Source of the DNA: Nocardia nova NBRC 15556
Lineage (GTDB): Bacteria; Actinomycetota; Actinomycetes; Mycobacteriales; Mycobacteriaceae
Assembly: GCF_001613005.1 (NCBI RefSeq)
Contig: NZ_BDBN01000035.1
Span: forward strand, 28,153 to 92,152
Length of the DNA: 64,000 nucleotides
Direction of reading: 5' to 3'
The notes beneath the pieces were generated by a model that searched no databases, was not told the origin of the DNA, and worked only from the letters and a program-made list of their open reading frames with translations. Every line of letters begins with the position of its first letter. Within the stretch, counting starts at the first letter, position 1. Made by a program: the position numbers and the translations under genes. Positions 24,580 to 32,508 of this stretch are shown piece by piece.

Positions 24580-25986
24580 CTATTGCCACCCGTGAAAAGG
24601 GGGCCGCATCGGACCGGCGTATGACGCGGCCGCGAGGCATTCGGCGGCGATGGTGATCGCGGCGCGCAGTTCGGCGGAGGGTAGGGCCGCGTAGCCGATC
24701 GGGGCGCCGAAGGTGTGCGGTCGATCGGCGTGATGGCGGGCGAGGCCGTCGAGCCGTACCCCGCGATCACGAGCGTGGGCGATCGCGGCTTCCTCGACCG
24801 CGGCGGATTCGAGCGGGACGAGCACATGTGATCCGGCATGGTCGCCGACGACATCGAGCCCGCGGGCGCGAAGTTCGGCAACCACGAGTGCCCGGCGCGG
24901 CGGCATCTCACGGCGCAGGCGGCGCAGATGACGGGCCAGGTCGCCGTGCCGGGCGAGCTCGGCGAACACCAGCTGACCGGCGGGAGCCGGACAGGTGCCG
25001 GTGCTTTCCCGGTGGGCCGTCACGGCGTCCGTGACAGCCCGGGAGGCGACGAGCCAGCCGACGCCGAGCGTGGTGGACAGGATTTTGGAGGTGGTGCCGA
25101 GATGGATGACCCGACTCGGGTCGAGGCTCGCCAGCAATGGCAAAGGCGCACTGTCGTAACGCAATTCGCCGTCGTAGTCGTCCTCGATGATCAGCGCGCC
25201 GGTACGCCGGGCGAAGTCGATCAGTTCGACGCGGCGGGCGGCGGGCATCCGGGCGCCGAGCGGGAACTGATGGGCCGGGGTGCAGTAGACGGCGCGCACA
25301 CCGGCGGGAATTCTGTCCACTCGAATGCCCTTGTCGTCCAACGGTATCGGCAGTACCTCGATACCCGCGGCGCGGAAGGCGCCGACCGCGCGGAGGTAGC
25401 CGGGATCTTCGACGGCCACGGTGTCGCCGCGGCGCAGCACGGCGTGGGCGAGTTCGCCGACCGCCGAACTGGTGCCGGAGGTGGCGAGGATGACACTGTC
25501 GCTGCCGGGAGCGAGGCCGCGATGGCGGAGCAGATGTTCGGTGATCATGGCGAGGTAATCCGGTTCGCCGCCGCGGTCCTTGCGTGCCGACGGCAGCCGG
25601 TCACTCGCGGCGCGCCAGGCGCGACGCCAGGCCGCGCGGTCTATCGCCGCCACGCAGGGTGCGCCCGGGGCCAGGTCGAGCAGTTCGCCGACGGCATCCG
25701 AAAGAGCGCTCGCCGCAACGGGTTCCGGTACCGATGCCGGTGCGGCGGTGAGGTAGGTGCCCGAGCCGTGCCGTCCCGAGATCCAGCCCTCGGCATGTAA
25801 TTGGTCGTAGGCGGCGGTGACCACCGTGCGGCTGACGCCCAGGCGTTCGGCCAGAGCGCGGGACGAAGGGAGTCGCTCGCCGCCTCGCAGCCGGCCGGCC
25901 GTCGCCGCGGCGCGCAGTTCGTCGGCCACCTGGACCGACAGCGGGCGTGGTGCATCGCGATCGATCGACAGCGGGAGGTCCTCCAC
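24580..25986 (-). CDS. MocR-family transcriptional regulator (GntR HTH plus aminotransferase-like domain)
   Basis: The N-terminal winged helix (LPSSRALAERLGVSRTVV) is followed by a fold-type I aminotransferase domain with a PLP lysine in GTTSKILSTTLG, the arrangement of MocR/PdxR regulators that sense pyridoxal phosphate or related effectors. I prefer GTG 25986 because GAAGGGAG lies just upstream and the homologous start (VEDLPLSIDR) follows; a longer frame from ATG 26073 adds 29 residues without a visible ribosome-binding site. It is divergent from a PNPOx-like flavoprotein, a common context for MocR regulators of vitamin B6 metabolism. It probably controls that neighbour and itself from the shared intergenic region. 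Confidence 0.85.
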   Translation of the reverse strand: MEDLPLSIDRDAPRPLSVQVADELRAAATAGRLRGGERLPSSRALAERLGVSRTVVTAAYDQLHAEGWISGRHGSGTYLTAAPASVPEPVAASALSDAVGELLDLAPGAPCVAAIDRAAWRRAWRAASDRLPSARKDRGGEPDYLAMITEHLLRHRGLAPGSDSVILATSGTSSAVGELAHAVLRRGDTVAVEDPGYLRAVGAFRAAGIEVLPIPLDDKGIRVDRIPAGVRAVYCTPAHQFPLGARMPAARRVELIDFARRTGALIIEDDYDGELRYDSAPLPLLASLDPSRVIHLGTTSKILSTTLGVGWLVASRAVTDAVTAHRESTGTCPAPAGQLVFAELARHGDLARHLRRLRREMPPRRALVVAELRARGLDVVGDHAGSHVLVPLESAAVEEAAIAHARDRGVRLDGLARHHADRPHTFGAPIGYAALPSAELRAAITIAAECLAAASYAGPMRPPFHGWQ

Positions 25987-26066
25987 GATGCTCCCTTCGG
26001 CTCGAATGCCCCACTGCGACGATCGCGCGGCGTCCGCACAAGTGGACTTCCGAAATAGCTCCTGAT

Positions 26067-26110
26067 TGGCCATATGATGATGCCACCCGATCGTAGACCC
26101 TGGTCATATG
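26067..26110. promoter_or_regulatory. Candidate MocR direct-repeat operator
   Basis: Two near-identical decamers, TGGCCATATG at 26067-26076 and TGGTCATATG at 26101-26110, are 34 bp apart in direct orientation between the MocR and flavoprotein genes. MocR regulators are known to bind direct repeats. The second copy overlaps the flavoprotein start codon. Assignment is inference from position and family. Confidence 0.45.
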
Positions 26111-26782
26111 CCAGGAACACCCACGCGCCCGAAGCTCTCGCCGACCCCGCGCAGCACAGTCACCCGCTATCGGGACCGCGCCGCCACCGACCGCTCGGCC
26201 CTGGACGAGGTGCTCGACGCCGGACTGATCTGCCATATCGGGGTGACCCTGCACGGCGCGCCCGTCGTGCTGCCGACGGTCTACGGCCGCAGCGCGGACA
26301 CGCTGTACCTGCACGGATCCACCGGCGCCGGCAACCTGCGCGCCGCCCTCACCGGGGACATCTGTGTCGCGGTGAGTCTGGTCGATGCGATCGTGTACGC
26401 CCGTGCGGCCATGCACTTTTCGATGAATTACCGCTCCGCCGTGATCCACGGGCGCCCGGTCGAAGTCACCGACCCCGAGGAGCGGCTACGCGCGTTGCGC
26501 GTCATCGTCGACCATTCCGCCCCCGGCGCCTGGGATACCGTGCGTGCGCCCGACAAGAAGGAGCTGGCGGCCACCCTGGTCCTGGCCCTCGACCTCACCG
26601 AGGCCTCGGTGAAGATCCGCGCCGGCGATCCCTCCGACGATCCCGCCGACCTGAACAGCGACGCCTGGGCGGGCCTGCTCCCGGTCCGTCAGGTCTTCGG
26701 CACTCCGATCCCGGCGCCGGACCTGGTACGCCCGGGCGCCGTCCCGGACCACGTGACGACGCGGATCCTCACCACGCGGTGA
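26108..26782 (+). CDS. Pyridoxamine 5'-phosphate oxidase family flavin-binding protein
   Basis: 224 residues with the split-barrel FMN-binding fold of PNPOx-like proteins: LICHIGVTLHGAPVVLPTVYG, then LYLHGSTGAGN, VSLVDAIVYARAAMHFSMNYRS and VEVTDPEERLRALRVIVDH. This subgroup (about 220 residues) is often annotated as flavin-nucleotide-binding protein; a true PdxH role is not established. The start ATG 26108 has no clear ribosome-binding site. The 3' end overlaps the convergent acyltransferase-like gene by 14 bp. The divergent MocR gene suggests B6-linked control. Confidence 0.85.
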   Translation: MPGTPTRPKLSPTPRSTVTRYRDRAATDRSALDEVLDAGLICHIGVTLHGAPVVLPTVYGRSADTLYLHGSTGAGNLRAALTGDICVAVSLVDAIVYARAAMHFSMNYRSAVIHGRPVEVTDPEERLRALRVIVDHSAPGAWDTVRAPDKKELAATLVLALDLTEASVKIRAGDPSDDPADLNSDAWAGLLPVRQVFGTPIPAPDLVRPGAVPDHVTTRILTTR

Positions 26783-27995
26783 CCGGTACCTCGAATCGTT
26801 CGATCGCCTTCCGTGCGAAATCGACCAGCGCATCGGAGGATTCGATTCGCTCCTGATCCAGGCCCACCAGAGCGAGGGTGTACGTGTGCCCGATCCGGCA
26901 CAGGTAGGCCGCGAGGCGGGTGCGGGGGAGCGCCGTCGGTTGCAGTCCGGGATGGATGGCCCGGGCGGCGACGCCGGTGCAGCGATGCGGGCCCAGCTGT
27001 GCCAGCGAGGCCGGGAGGGTGCCGATGTTCGAGCACAGAATGTCACGTTCGCCCGCACCCCGGGAGAGCCGGTGCGCGACGCGCGCGGGCAGCACCTGCA
27101 GCAGTTCCGCGGGCATGCCCGGGGGACCGGACATACGGTATTCGTATGCGGCACGGCACTTCTCACGCAGGGTCGCGGGAGTATCGGTGCGCTCGACCAC
27201 CACTTCGGTCATGGCCATGTCGTTGTTGACGCGGCGATCGTCGCGGGTATCGACGGGAACGGCGGCGGTTATCGGCGAGTCGGGAAAACCGCTGTCCCAC
27301 AGCATCTTCGCGACGACGTGGAGGAACAGGCTGTTCGCCGTTCCGCCCCGCCCCGCCGCGGCGAGCTCCCAGTCCGCCGCCGGAAATTGCAGGACCGCAT
27401 CGGTTGTCGTCGCCGTCTCGGCGCTGCGGCACGCTCCGTCACCGGGTTCCCGTGGCACCCCGTGTCGCAGGGCGCGCGCACTGCCGGACAACACGGTGCT
27501 CCACTGCCTGGCCGCATCGGACCAATCCGACTGCGGTGCCGCATAATCCGTGAGCGGCGAGCCGGACAGCGCGTGGTCGACGGCCAGCGCCAGGCCGCGT
27601 CCATCGGCGAGGGCATGCGAACACGTCAGTGCCACCACCGAACCGCCCTCGCGCAGCGCCGCCGCGGACAGCCGCCACCCCGGCCCGAATTCCGGATCCA
27701 GATCGTAGCCCTGTTCGTCGGCCCAGCTCAGCAGGTCGGCGGTGGCGATACCGCCGCCGGCGATGCGCAACGGATGGGCGCCGTCGTTGCGCCGCCAGTA
27801 CGGCCGCGCACCCGGAACTCGGGGGCGGACGACGCGGCGGCCGAGGGGGCCGACGCGCAGGGCGGCGTGGATCTGTTCCAGCAGCCGCCTGTCGATCGGG
27901 TCGGCGGTGCGCCACAATCCCTGCAGCGCACTGGGAGTGCCGAGACCGCGATGGGCGCGCAGAAAGATCTCGTCGACTACGCTGAGCCGGCCCAT
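26769..27995 (-). CDS. Condensation-domain-like acyltransferase (CoA-dependent acyltransferase superfamily)
   Basis: 408 residues. SHALADGRG at about 130 fits the HxxxDG active-site motif of the condensation/PapA/wax-synthase-like acyltransferase superfamily, and the layout (N-terminal FLRAHRGLGTP, C-terminal half with DTRDDRRVNNDMAMTEV and LCSNIGTLP) fits the two-lobed fold. The usual second histidine before the motif is a serine. It starts 6 bp after the crotonase stop, so the two are co-transcribed. A role in acyl transfer onto a lipid or polyketide is plausible, but the substrate is unknown. Confidence 0.6.
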   Translation of the reverse strand: MGRLSVVDEIFLRAHRGLGTPSALQGLWRTADPIDRRLLEQIHAALRVGPLGRRVVRPRVPGARPYWRRNDGAHPLRIAGGGIATADLLSWADEQGYDLDPEFGPGWRLSAAALREGGSVVALTCSHALADGRGLALAVDHALSGSPLTDYAAPQSDWSDAARQWSTVLSGSARALRHGVPREPGDGACRSAETATTTDAVLQFPAADWELAAAGRGGTANSLFLHVVAKMLWDSGFPDSPITAAVPVDTRDDRRVNNDMAMTEVVVERTDTPATLREKCRAAYEYRMSGPPGMPAELLQVLPARVAHRLSRGAGERDILCSNIGTLPASLAQLGPHRCTGVAARAIHPGLQPTALPRTRLAAYLCRIGHTYTLALVGLDQERIESSDALVDFARKAIERFEVPVTAW

Positions 27996-28001
27996 CGCCG
28001 T

Positions 28002-28775
28002 TCAGGCCGACGATCCGTGGCGGCCCGCTCCGCCGGCGAACCGCTGCGCGCCCTCGAGCGCACCGTCGGCCAGCGCGGTGAAGCCGTAGCGGAACTCGCG
28101 GGCCATCGCCTCCGATTCGTCCAGCCCCCACTGCTCCAGCGCCGACATCCGGTCCGAACGCAGGCAGGTCTGCGGCAGGGCGGCCAGCTCCGCCGCGAGT
28201 CGCTCTGCGGCGGAACGGGATTCACCGGGGCCGACGACCCGGTTGACCAGCCCGATCTGCAAAGCCTCGGGTGCGGCGACAGCTCGGCCGGTGAGGATCA
28301 TGTCCATCGCCCGGCCCGCGCCGACGATGCGCGGTAAGCGCACCGTGCCACCGTCGATCAGCGGGACGCCCCAGCGGCGGCAGAACACACCGAATGTGCT
28401 GTCCTGCTCGGCGATCCGCATATCGCACCACAGCGCCAGTTCCAGCCCGCCGGCTACGGCATAGCCGGAGACGGCGGCGATCACCGGCTTGGACAGCGTC
28501 ATGCGGGTGGGGCCCATGGGGCCGTCGCCGTCCTCGGCCGCCCGGTTGGACTTCTCGGTGCCCAGCGATTTCAGATCCGCCCCGGCGCAGAAGGTACCGC
28601 CCGCGCCCCAGAGCACCGCGACCGCCGCGGTGTCGTCGGCATCGAATTCGCGGAACGCGGCGGCCAGCGCCTGTGCGGTCGGTCCGTCGACGGCATTGCG
28701 TGCCTCGGGGCGATCCAGGATCACCGTGAAGACCGGCCCGCTGCGCTCGATTCGTACGCTCACGAATTCGACCAT
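28002..28775 (-). CDS. Enoyl-CoA hydratase/isomerase family protein (crotonase fold)
   Basis: 257 residues with crotonase hallmarks: RPEARNAVDGPTAQALAAAF, the oxyanion-hole segment GAGGTFCAGADLKSLG, and GYAVAGGLELALWCDMRIA. The position equivalent to one catalytic glutamate is seen in RRWGVPLIDGGTVRLPR, so the exact reaction (hydratase, isomerase or other) is open. It is first in a two-gene unit with the acyltransferase-like gene and shares an operator-bearing intergenic region with the divergent TetR gene, suggesting TetR control of a fatty-acid or acyl-CoA pathway. Confidence 0.85.
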   Translation of the reverse strand: MVEFVSVRIERSGPVFTVILDRPEARNAVDGPTAQALAAAFREFDADDTAAVAVLWGAGGTFCAGADLKSLGTEKSNRAAEDGDGPMGPTRMTLSKPVIAAVSGYAVAGGLELALWCDMRIAEQDSTFGVFCRRWGVPLIDGGTVRLPRIVGAGRAMDMILTGRAVAAPEALQIGLVNRVVGPGESRSAAERLAAELAALPQTCLRSDRMSALEQWGLDESEAMAREFRYGFTALADGALEGAQRFAGGAGRHGSSA

Positions 28776-28798
28776 ACGGCCCGCCCCGGCCCTTGCGT

Positions 28799-28827
28799 CA
28801 AGAAATGAATTTGTGATTCACTTCTTG
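28799..28827. promoter_or_regulatory. TetR-type operator palindrome
   Basis: Left arm CAAGAAATGAAT (28799-28810) and right arm ATTCACTTCTTG (28816-28827) are inverted repeats matching at 11 of 12 positions around a 5-bp spacer. It sits between the crotonase gene and the TetR gene, ending one base before the TetR GTG. The position fits autorepression and control of both divergent units. Confidence 0.75.
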
Positions 28828-28828
28828 C

Positions 28829-29425
28829 GTGGCGTACCGCAGAACCCCCGCCGTGCAGGCGCGACTGGACGCACAGTCGCGCGCGATCGTGCACGCGGCC
28901 ATGAAGGTGCTCTCGGAGCAGGGCTTCGGCGGGCTGTCGATGGCCACCGTCGCGGCGGAGGCCGGAGTCGCCACGGGAACCGTCTACAAGAGTTTCAGCG
29001 GGAAGGCCGAGTTGGTCACCGCTGTGTTCCGGGACGTCGTCACGCGCGAGGTCGCCGCGGTCGCACAGGCCGGGGCGGAGGGCGGCGTCGTCGAGCGCGT
29101 CACCGCCGCGGTGGAGACTTTCGCCGGGCGCGCGCTGAAGAATCCCAAACTCGCCTACGTCCTGCTCGCCGAACCCGTGGACGCGAGCGTCGATACCGAA
29201 CGCCTGCGCTTCCGCAGGGCCTTCGCCGAAACCTTCGAGTCCGCGATCGCCGACGGTGTCGGCGCCGGGCAACTGCCGCCCCAGGACCCGCGCACCACCG
29301 CCACCGCCCTGGTCGGCGCCATCGGTGAGGTGCTGGTCGGACCGTTGGCCGAGCAGCTGCAGAGCGAATCCGTGGTGCCCGAACTCGTCGCCTTCGCGCT
29401 GCGCGCGCTCGGCGCGCACGAATAG
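28829..29425 (+). CDS. TetR family transcriptional regulator
   Basis: 198 residues. The N-terminal HTH is typical: AAMKVLSEQGFGGLSMATVAA, then AGVATGTVYKSFSGKAELV. The rest is an all-helical ligand-binding domain. GTG 28829 lies directly after the palindromic operator, leaving no room for a ribosome-binding site, so the message may be leaderless. The AidB-like acyl-CoA dehydrogenase follows after 10 bp and is probably co-transcribed; the divergent crotonase unit is the other likely target. The ligand is probably an acyl-CoA (inference from neighbours). Confidence 0.88.
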   Translation: MAYRRTPAVQARLDAQSRAIVHAAMKVLSEQGFGGLSMATVAAEAGVATGTVYKSFSGKAELVTAVFRDVVTREVAAVAQAGAEGGVVERVTAAVETFAGRALKNPKLAYVLLAEPVDASVDTERLRFRRAFAETFESAIADGVGAGQLPPQDPRTTATALVGAIGEVLVGPLAEQLQSESVVPELVAFALRALGAHE

Positions 29426-29435
29426 GAGAACTCAT

Positions 29436-31055
29436 ATGGCCACCCACGAAGTGTTCAACCAGGTCCCGCCGATCACCCCGTTCGACTTCTCCCGCAACCC
29501 GGCCCTGATCGAAGGCCTGCACCGTGAGGGTGCGGGCTGGGCCGAAGCCGAGGTGCGCGAACTGGGCGCGCTGGCAGGAAGTTTCGAGGCGCAGGAGTGG
29601 GGCCGGCTGGCCAACGAGTACCCGCCGGTGCTGCACACCCACGACCGCTACGGCAATCGGGTGGACGAGGTGGAGTTCCACCCCTACTGGCACAACCTGA
29701 TGGACGTCGCCGTACGGCACGGCCTGCACGGCAGCCCCTGGCTCGACGATCGGCCCGGCGCGCACGTCGCCCGCGCCGCGAAGTTCTACACCTGGGGCGT
29801 CGCCGATGCCGGACACATGTGTCCCATCTCCATGACCTACGCCGCGGTTCCGGCACTGCGCCACAATCCCGAACTGGCCGCTCGCTTCGAGCCGCTACTC
29901 GGTTCGCGCACCTACGATTTCGGCCTGCGTGAGCCCTCGACGAAGGCCGGGCTGATCGCCGGGATGTCGATGACGGAGAAGCAGGGCGGCTCCGATGTGC
30001 GGGCCAACACCACCACGGCCACACCGCAATCCGACGGTACCTATCGCATCGTCGGGCACAAGTGGTTCACCTCCGCGCCGATGTCGGATATGTTCCTGAC
30101 GCTGGCGCAAGCGCCCGGCGGCCTGTCCTGCTTCCTGCTGCCGCGCGTGCTGCCCGACGGCACCCGTAACGCGCTGCGGCTGCAGCGCCTGAAGGACAAG
30201 CTGGGCAACAAGTCCAACGCGTCCTCGGAAATCGAGTACGAGAACGCGACAGGCTGGCTGGTCGGCGCCGAGGGCGCGGGTGTGAAGACCATCATCGAGA
30301 TGGTGAACATGACCCGTCTCGACTGTGTGATCGGCTCCGCGACCGGCATGCGCACCGGCGTGGTCTACGCCGCTCACCACGCCCGGCATCGGGAAGCGTT
30401 CGGCGCCAAGCTCGTCGACCAGCCCGCCATGCGCAATGTGCTGGCCGACCTGGTCATCGAATCCGATGCCGCGACGACGGTGATGCTGCGGCTGGCCGGT
30501 GCCACCGACCGCGCCGCGACCGATCCCGCCGAGGCGGCGCTGCGTCGAATCGCATTGGCGGTGACCAAGTATTGGGTCTGCAAGCGTGCCCCCGCACACG
30601 CGGCCGAGGCGCTGGAATGCTTCGGCGGCAACGGCTATGTCGAGGAATCCGGTATGCCGCGGCTCTATCGGGAGGCGCCGCTGATGTCGATCTGGGAGGG
30701 CTCGGGCAATGTGGCGGCGTTGGACGCCCTGCGCGCCATGGGCCGGCAGCCGGAGACGGTCGAGGCCTACTTCAACGAGGTCTCGCTGGCCCGCGGCGCC
30801 AACCACCACCTCGACGACGCGATCGACCGGATCGGCAAGGAGCTCACCGACCTCAGTGATATCGAGTTCCGCGCCCGGCGGGTGATCGAACTGATGGCGT
30901 TGGTGTTGCAGGGCGCGCAGCTGGTGCGCCACGGCCATGCCGCCGTGGCGGATGCCTTCTGCGCCAGCCGATTCGGTGGCGACTGGGGAATCGCCTTCGG
31001 CACCCTCCCGGTGGGAGTGGATACCGAGGCGATCCTGCAGCGCGCCTTCGTCTGA
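29436..31055 (+). CDS. AidB-like acyl-CoA dehydrogenase family protein
   Basis: 539 residues, the length of the AidB/isovaleryl-CoA-dehydrogenase-like clade and longer than ordinary acyl-CoA dehydrogenases. The clade signature MTEKQGGSDVRANTT is present, along with GHKWFTSAPMSDMFLTLAQ (FAD/substrate region), the catalytic-base region YREAPLMSIWEGSGNV and the C-terminal helical extension. ATG 29436 has AGGAG at 29425-29429, overlapping the TetR stop region; in-frame codons further upstream lie inside the TetR gene. E. coli AidB is an alkylation-response flavoprotein that binds DNA, but here TetR and crotonase neighbours point more to acyl-CoA metabolism. Confidence 0.85.
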   Translation: MATHEVFNQVPPITPFDFSRNPALIEGLHREGAGWAEAEVRELGALAGSFEAQEWGRLANEYPPVLHTHDRYGNRVDEVEFHPYWHNLMDVAVRHGLHGSPWLDDRPGAHVARAAKFYTWGVADAGHMCPISMTYAAVPALRHNPELAARFEPLLGSRTYDFGLREPSTKAGLIAGMSMTEKQGGSDVRANTTTATPQSDGTYRIVGHKWFTSAPMSDMFLTLAQAPGGLSCFLLPRVLPDGTRNALRLQRLKDKLGNKSNASSEIEYENATGWLVGAEGAGVKTIIEMVNMTRLDCVIGSATGMRTGVVYAAHHARHREAFGAKLVDQPAMRNVLADLVIESDAATTVMLRLAGATDRAATDPAEAALRRIALAVTKYWVCKRAPAHAAEALECFGGNGYVEESGMPRLYREAPLMSIWEGSGNVAALDALRAMGRQPETVEAYFNEVSLARGANHHLDDAIDRIGKELTDLSDIEFRARRVIELMALVLQGAQLVRHGHAAVADAFCASRFGGDWGIAFGTLPVGVDTEAILQRAFV

Positions 31056-31095
31056 TCCGAATTCGTCTGATCCGGATTCGCCCGATCCGGCTCAG
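31051..31095 (+). repeat. Three tandem 15-bp repeats at the 3' end of the AidB-like gene
   Basis: Units beginning TCTGATCCG at 31051 and 31066, and CCCGATCCG at 31081, repeat with a 15-bp period. The first unit contains the TGA stop of the AidB-like gene. Probably a slippage duplication; no function is evident. Confidence 0.7.
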
Positions 31096-31886
31096 CCCAC
31101 CGGTTCGCTCGACATCTCCCACGGGGCCTGCGGCAGTACGTCGCCGGTCTCGAGCAGGGACTTGAGGTTGGCCAGCACGGCCGGCCAGCCGCTCGAAATG
31201 CCTTGCAGCATCTCCTGATTCGGCAGATTCTCGTGCGTGACGGTGAGCCGGACGATATCGCGGTGCGGTTCGACGAGGAAGGTGACCAGCGACGGCGAGC
31301 GGTCGGCGTCGGGCATATCCTCGAAGGTCACCACGAGGCGGTGCGGCGGATCCGATTCGATCACCTCGCCGACGACGTCGACGGCCCCCGAGCCGTCGAT
31401 GCGACGGTGTTCCCAGCTCGAACCCGGTTGCCAGTCCGACACATTCGCGTGTCCCCAGTATCGAGCGGTGAGATCGGCGTCGGTCAGTGCCTTCCACACC
31501 TGGTCGGCGCTGGCACGGATATAGGTGACGTAGACGTAGTTGGGCACGGTGGTGCTCATGGCGTACTCCTCAGCCTGGTTTTTGATGGCCCGGATCGCAT
31601 CCAGTCGCGGCCTGTCGAAGACGGAGATCCATCGTTGTTCGATGTCGTGGATAGGTGCCGGATTGATGTAGTGCACCCGTTCCCGCCCGCGTCGCAGCAC
31701 GGTGACCAGTCCCGCTCGCACCAGGATGTCGAGATGCTGCGTCAGTGACTGGCGCGCCATCTCCACCCGCTCGCACAGTTCGCGCAGAGTCTGCCCGTTC
31801 TGCGCGCGAAGCCGATCCAGCACCAGCCGCCGCGTCGGGTCGGCCAATGCCTTGAAGACCACGTCCAAATCCGGTTCGGGTTGCAC
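31092..31886 (-). CDS. ArsR-type HTH fused to SRPBCC/AHSA1 domain protein
   Basis: Residues about 5-95 are an ArsR winged helix (VFKALADPTRRLVLDRLR, ELCERVEMARQSLTQHLDILV), and residues about 115-264 are an SRPBCC/AHSA1 ligand-binding domain (VTYIRASADQVWKALTDADL, GSSWEHRR, LVVTFEDMP). Such fusions couple hydrophobic-ligand binding to repression. The frame can open at ATG 31916, but that codon lies inside a perfect inverted repeat; GTG 31886 (VQPEPDLDVV) is better aligned with the domain start and leaves the operator upstream. No distinct ribosome-binding site is seen. Confidence 0.85.
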   Translation of the reverse strand: MQPEPDLDVVFKALADPTRRLVLDRLRAQNGQTLRELCERVEMARQSLTQHLDILVRAGLVTVLRRGRERVHYINPAPIHDIEQRWISVFDRPRLDAIRAIKNQAEEYAMSTTVPNYVYVTYIRASADQVWKALTDADLTARYWGHANVSDWQPGSSWEHRRIDGSGAVDVVGEVIESDPPHRLVVTFEDMPDADRSPSLVTFLVEPHRDIVRLTVTHENLPNQEMLQGISSGWPAVLANLKSLLETGDVLPQAPWEMSSEPVG

Positions 31887-31894
31887 GGGGAAAA

Positions 31895-31918
31895 TTATGC
31901 AGGCATTTACCTGCATAA
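31895..31918. promoter_or_regulatory. Inverted-repeat operator upstream of the ArsR-SRPBCC gene
   Basis: Perfect 9-bp arms TTATGCAGG (31895-31903) and CCTGCATAA (31910-31918) around a 6-bp AT-rich spacer. It lies immediately upstream of the preferred GTG start, the expected place for an ArsR autoregulatory operator. Confidence 0.7.
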
Positions 31919-31976
31919 GTCAACGGGTCGGGTGAGCAAGCAGGCGAAGATACGGCGCCGTTGGGCGTTACCGATG

Positions 31977-32402
31977 TCAGGGCGCGGCGGCGATGGCCAG
32001 GCCGATCAGCGCGACCACCTTCAGCAGCTCGAGCCCGATGTACCAGTAGTGCGCCGTCGAGCGCGGTCCGTCCTCACCGGCCAGGACCCGATTCGAACGC
32101 CGGGTCAGCGGCGGCCGGACCGCCACCACCTGTATCGCCAGCACGACCGCCGCGCCGATCAGCCATCCCCAGGTCGCCCCGCTCGGGCCTACTACGGCTG
32201 CCGAAATCAGCAACAGCACCGCCAAGACGGCCTCGGTGATGTTGAGCGCCTTGAACACCAGCCGACCTATACCCAGCCCGAGGGCGAGCGTCACTCCCGG
32301 CGCGCGGAACTTCAGCGGCGCCTCCAGGAAGGAGATGGCCAGCACCATGCCGAGCCACAGCATCGGCAGGAACCACAGCAGATGTTGTGCAACCGAGGTC
32401 AT
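31977..32402 (-). CDS. Small four-helix integral membrane protein of unknown function
   Basis: 141 residues from ATG 32402 (MTSVAQHLLWFLPMLW). Four hydrophobic segments are visible: LLWFLPMLWLGMVLA, LNITEAVLAVLLLISAAVV, WLIGAAVVLAIQVVAV and WYIGLELLKVVALIGLAI. Between helices 3 and 4 is an Arg-rich loop (RPPLTRRSNRV). A longer frame to 32471 adds 23 residues without hydrophobic character. I do not recognise the family. It reads toward the ArsR-SRPBCC gene, but the operator between them suggests separate transcription. Confidence 0.65.
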   Translation of the reverse strand: MTSVAQHLLWFLPMLWLGMVLAISFLEAPLKFRAPGVTLALGLGIGRLVFKALNITEAVLAVLLLISAAVVGPSGATWGWLIGAAVVLAIQVVAVRPPLTRRSNRVLAGEDGPRSTAHYWYIGLELLKVVALIGLAIAAAP

Positions 32403-32508
32403 ATTCCGGACGTTACAACGGGGCATCGGGCCAATGGCAGTGCCCTGCTCACATTCCCGGCATGAGATCAATTACGCATCCGGGCGGGGTATTTTCCGTG
32501 GTGGTGGG

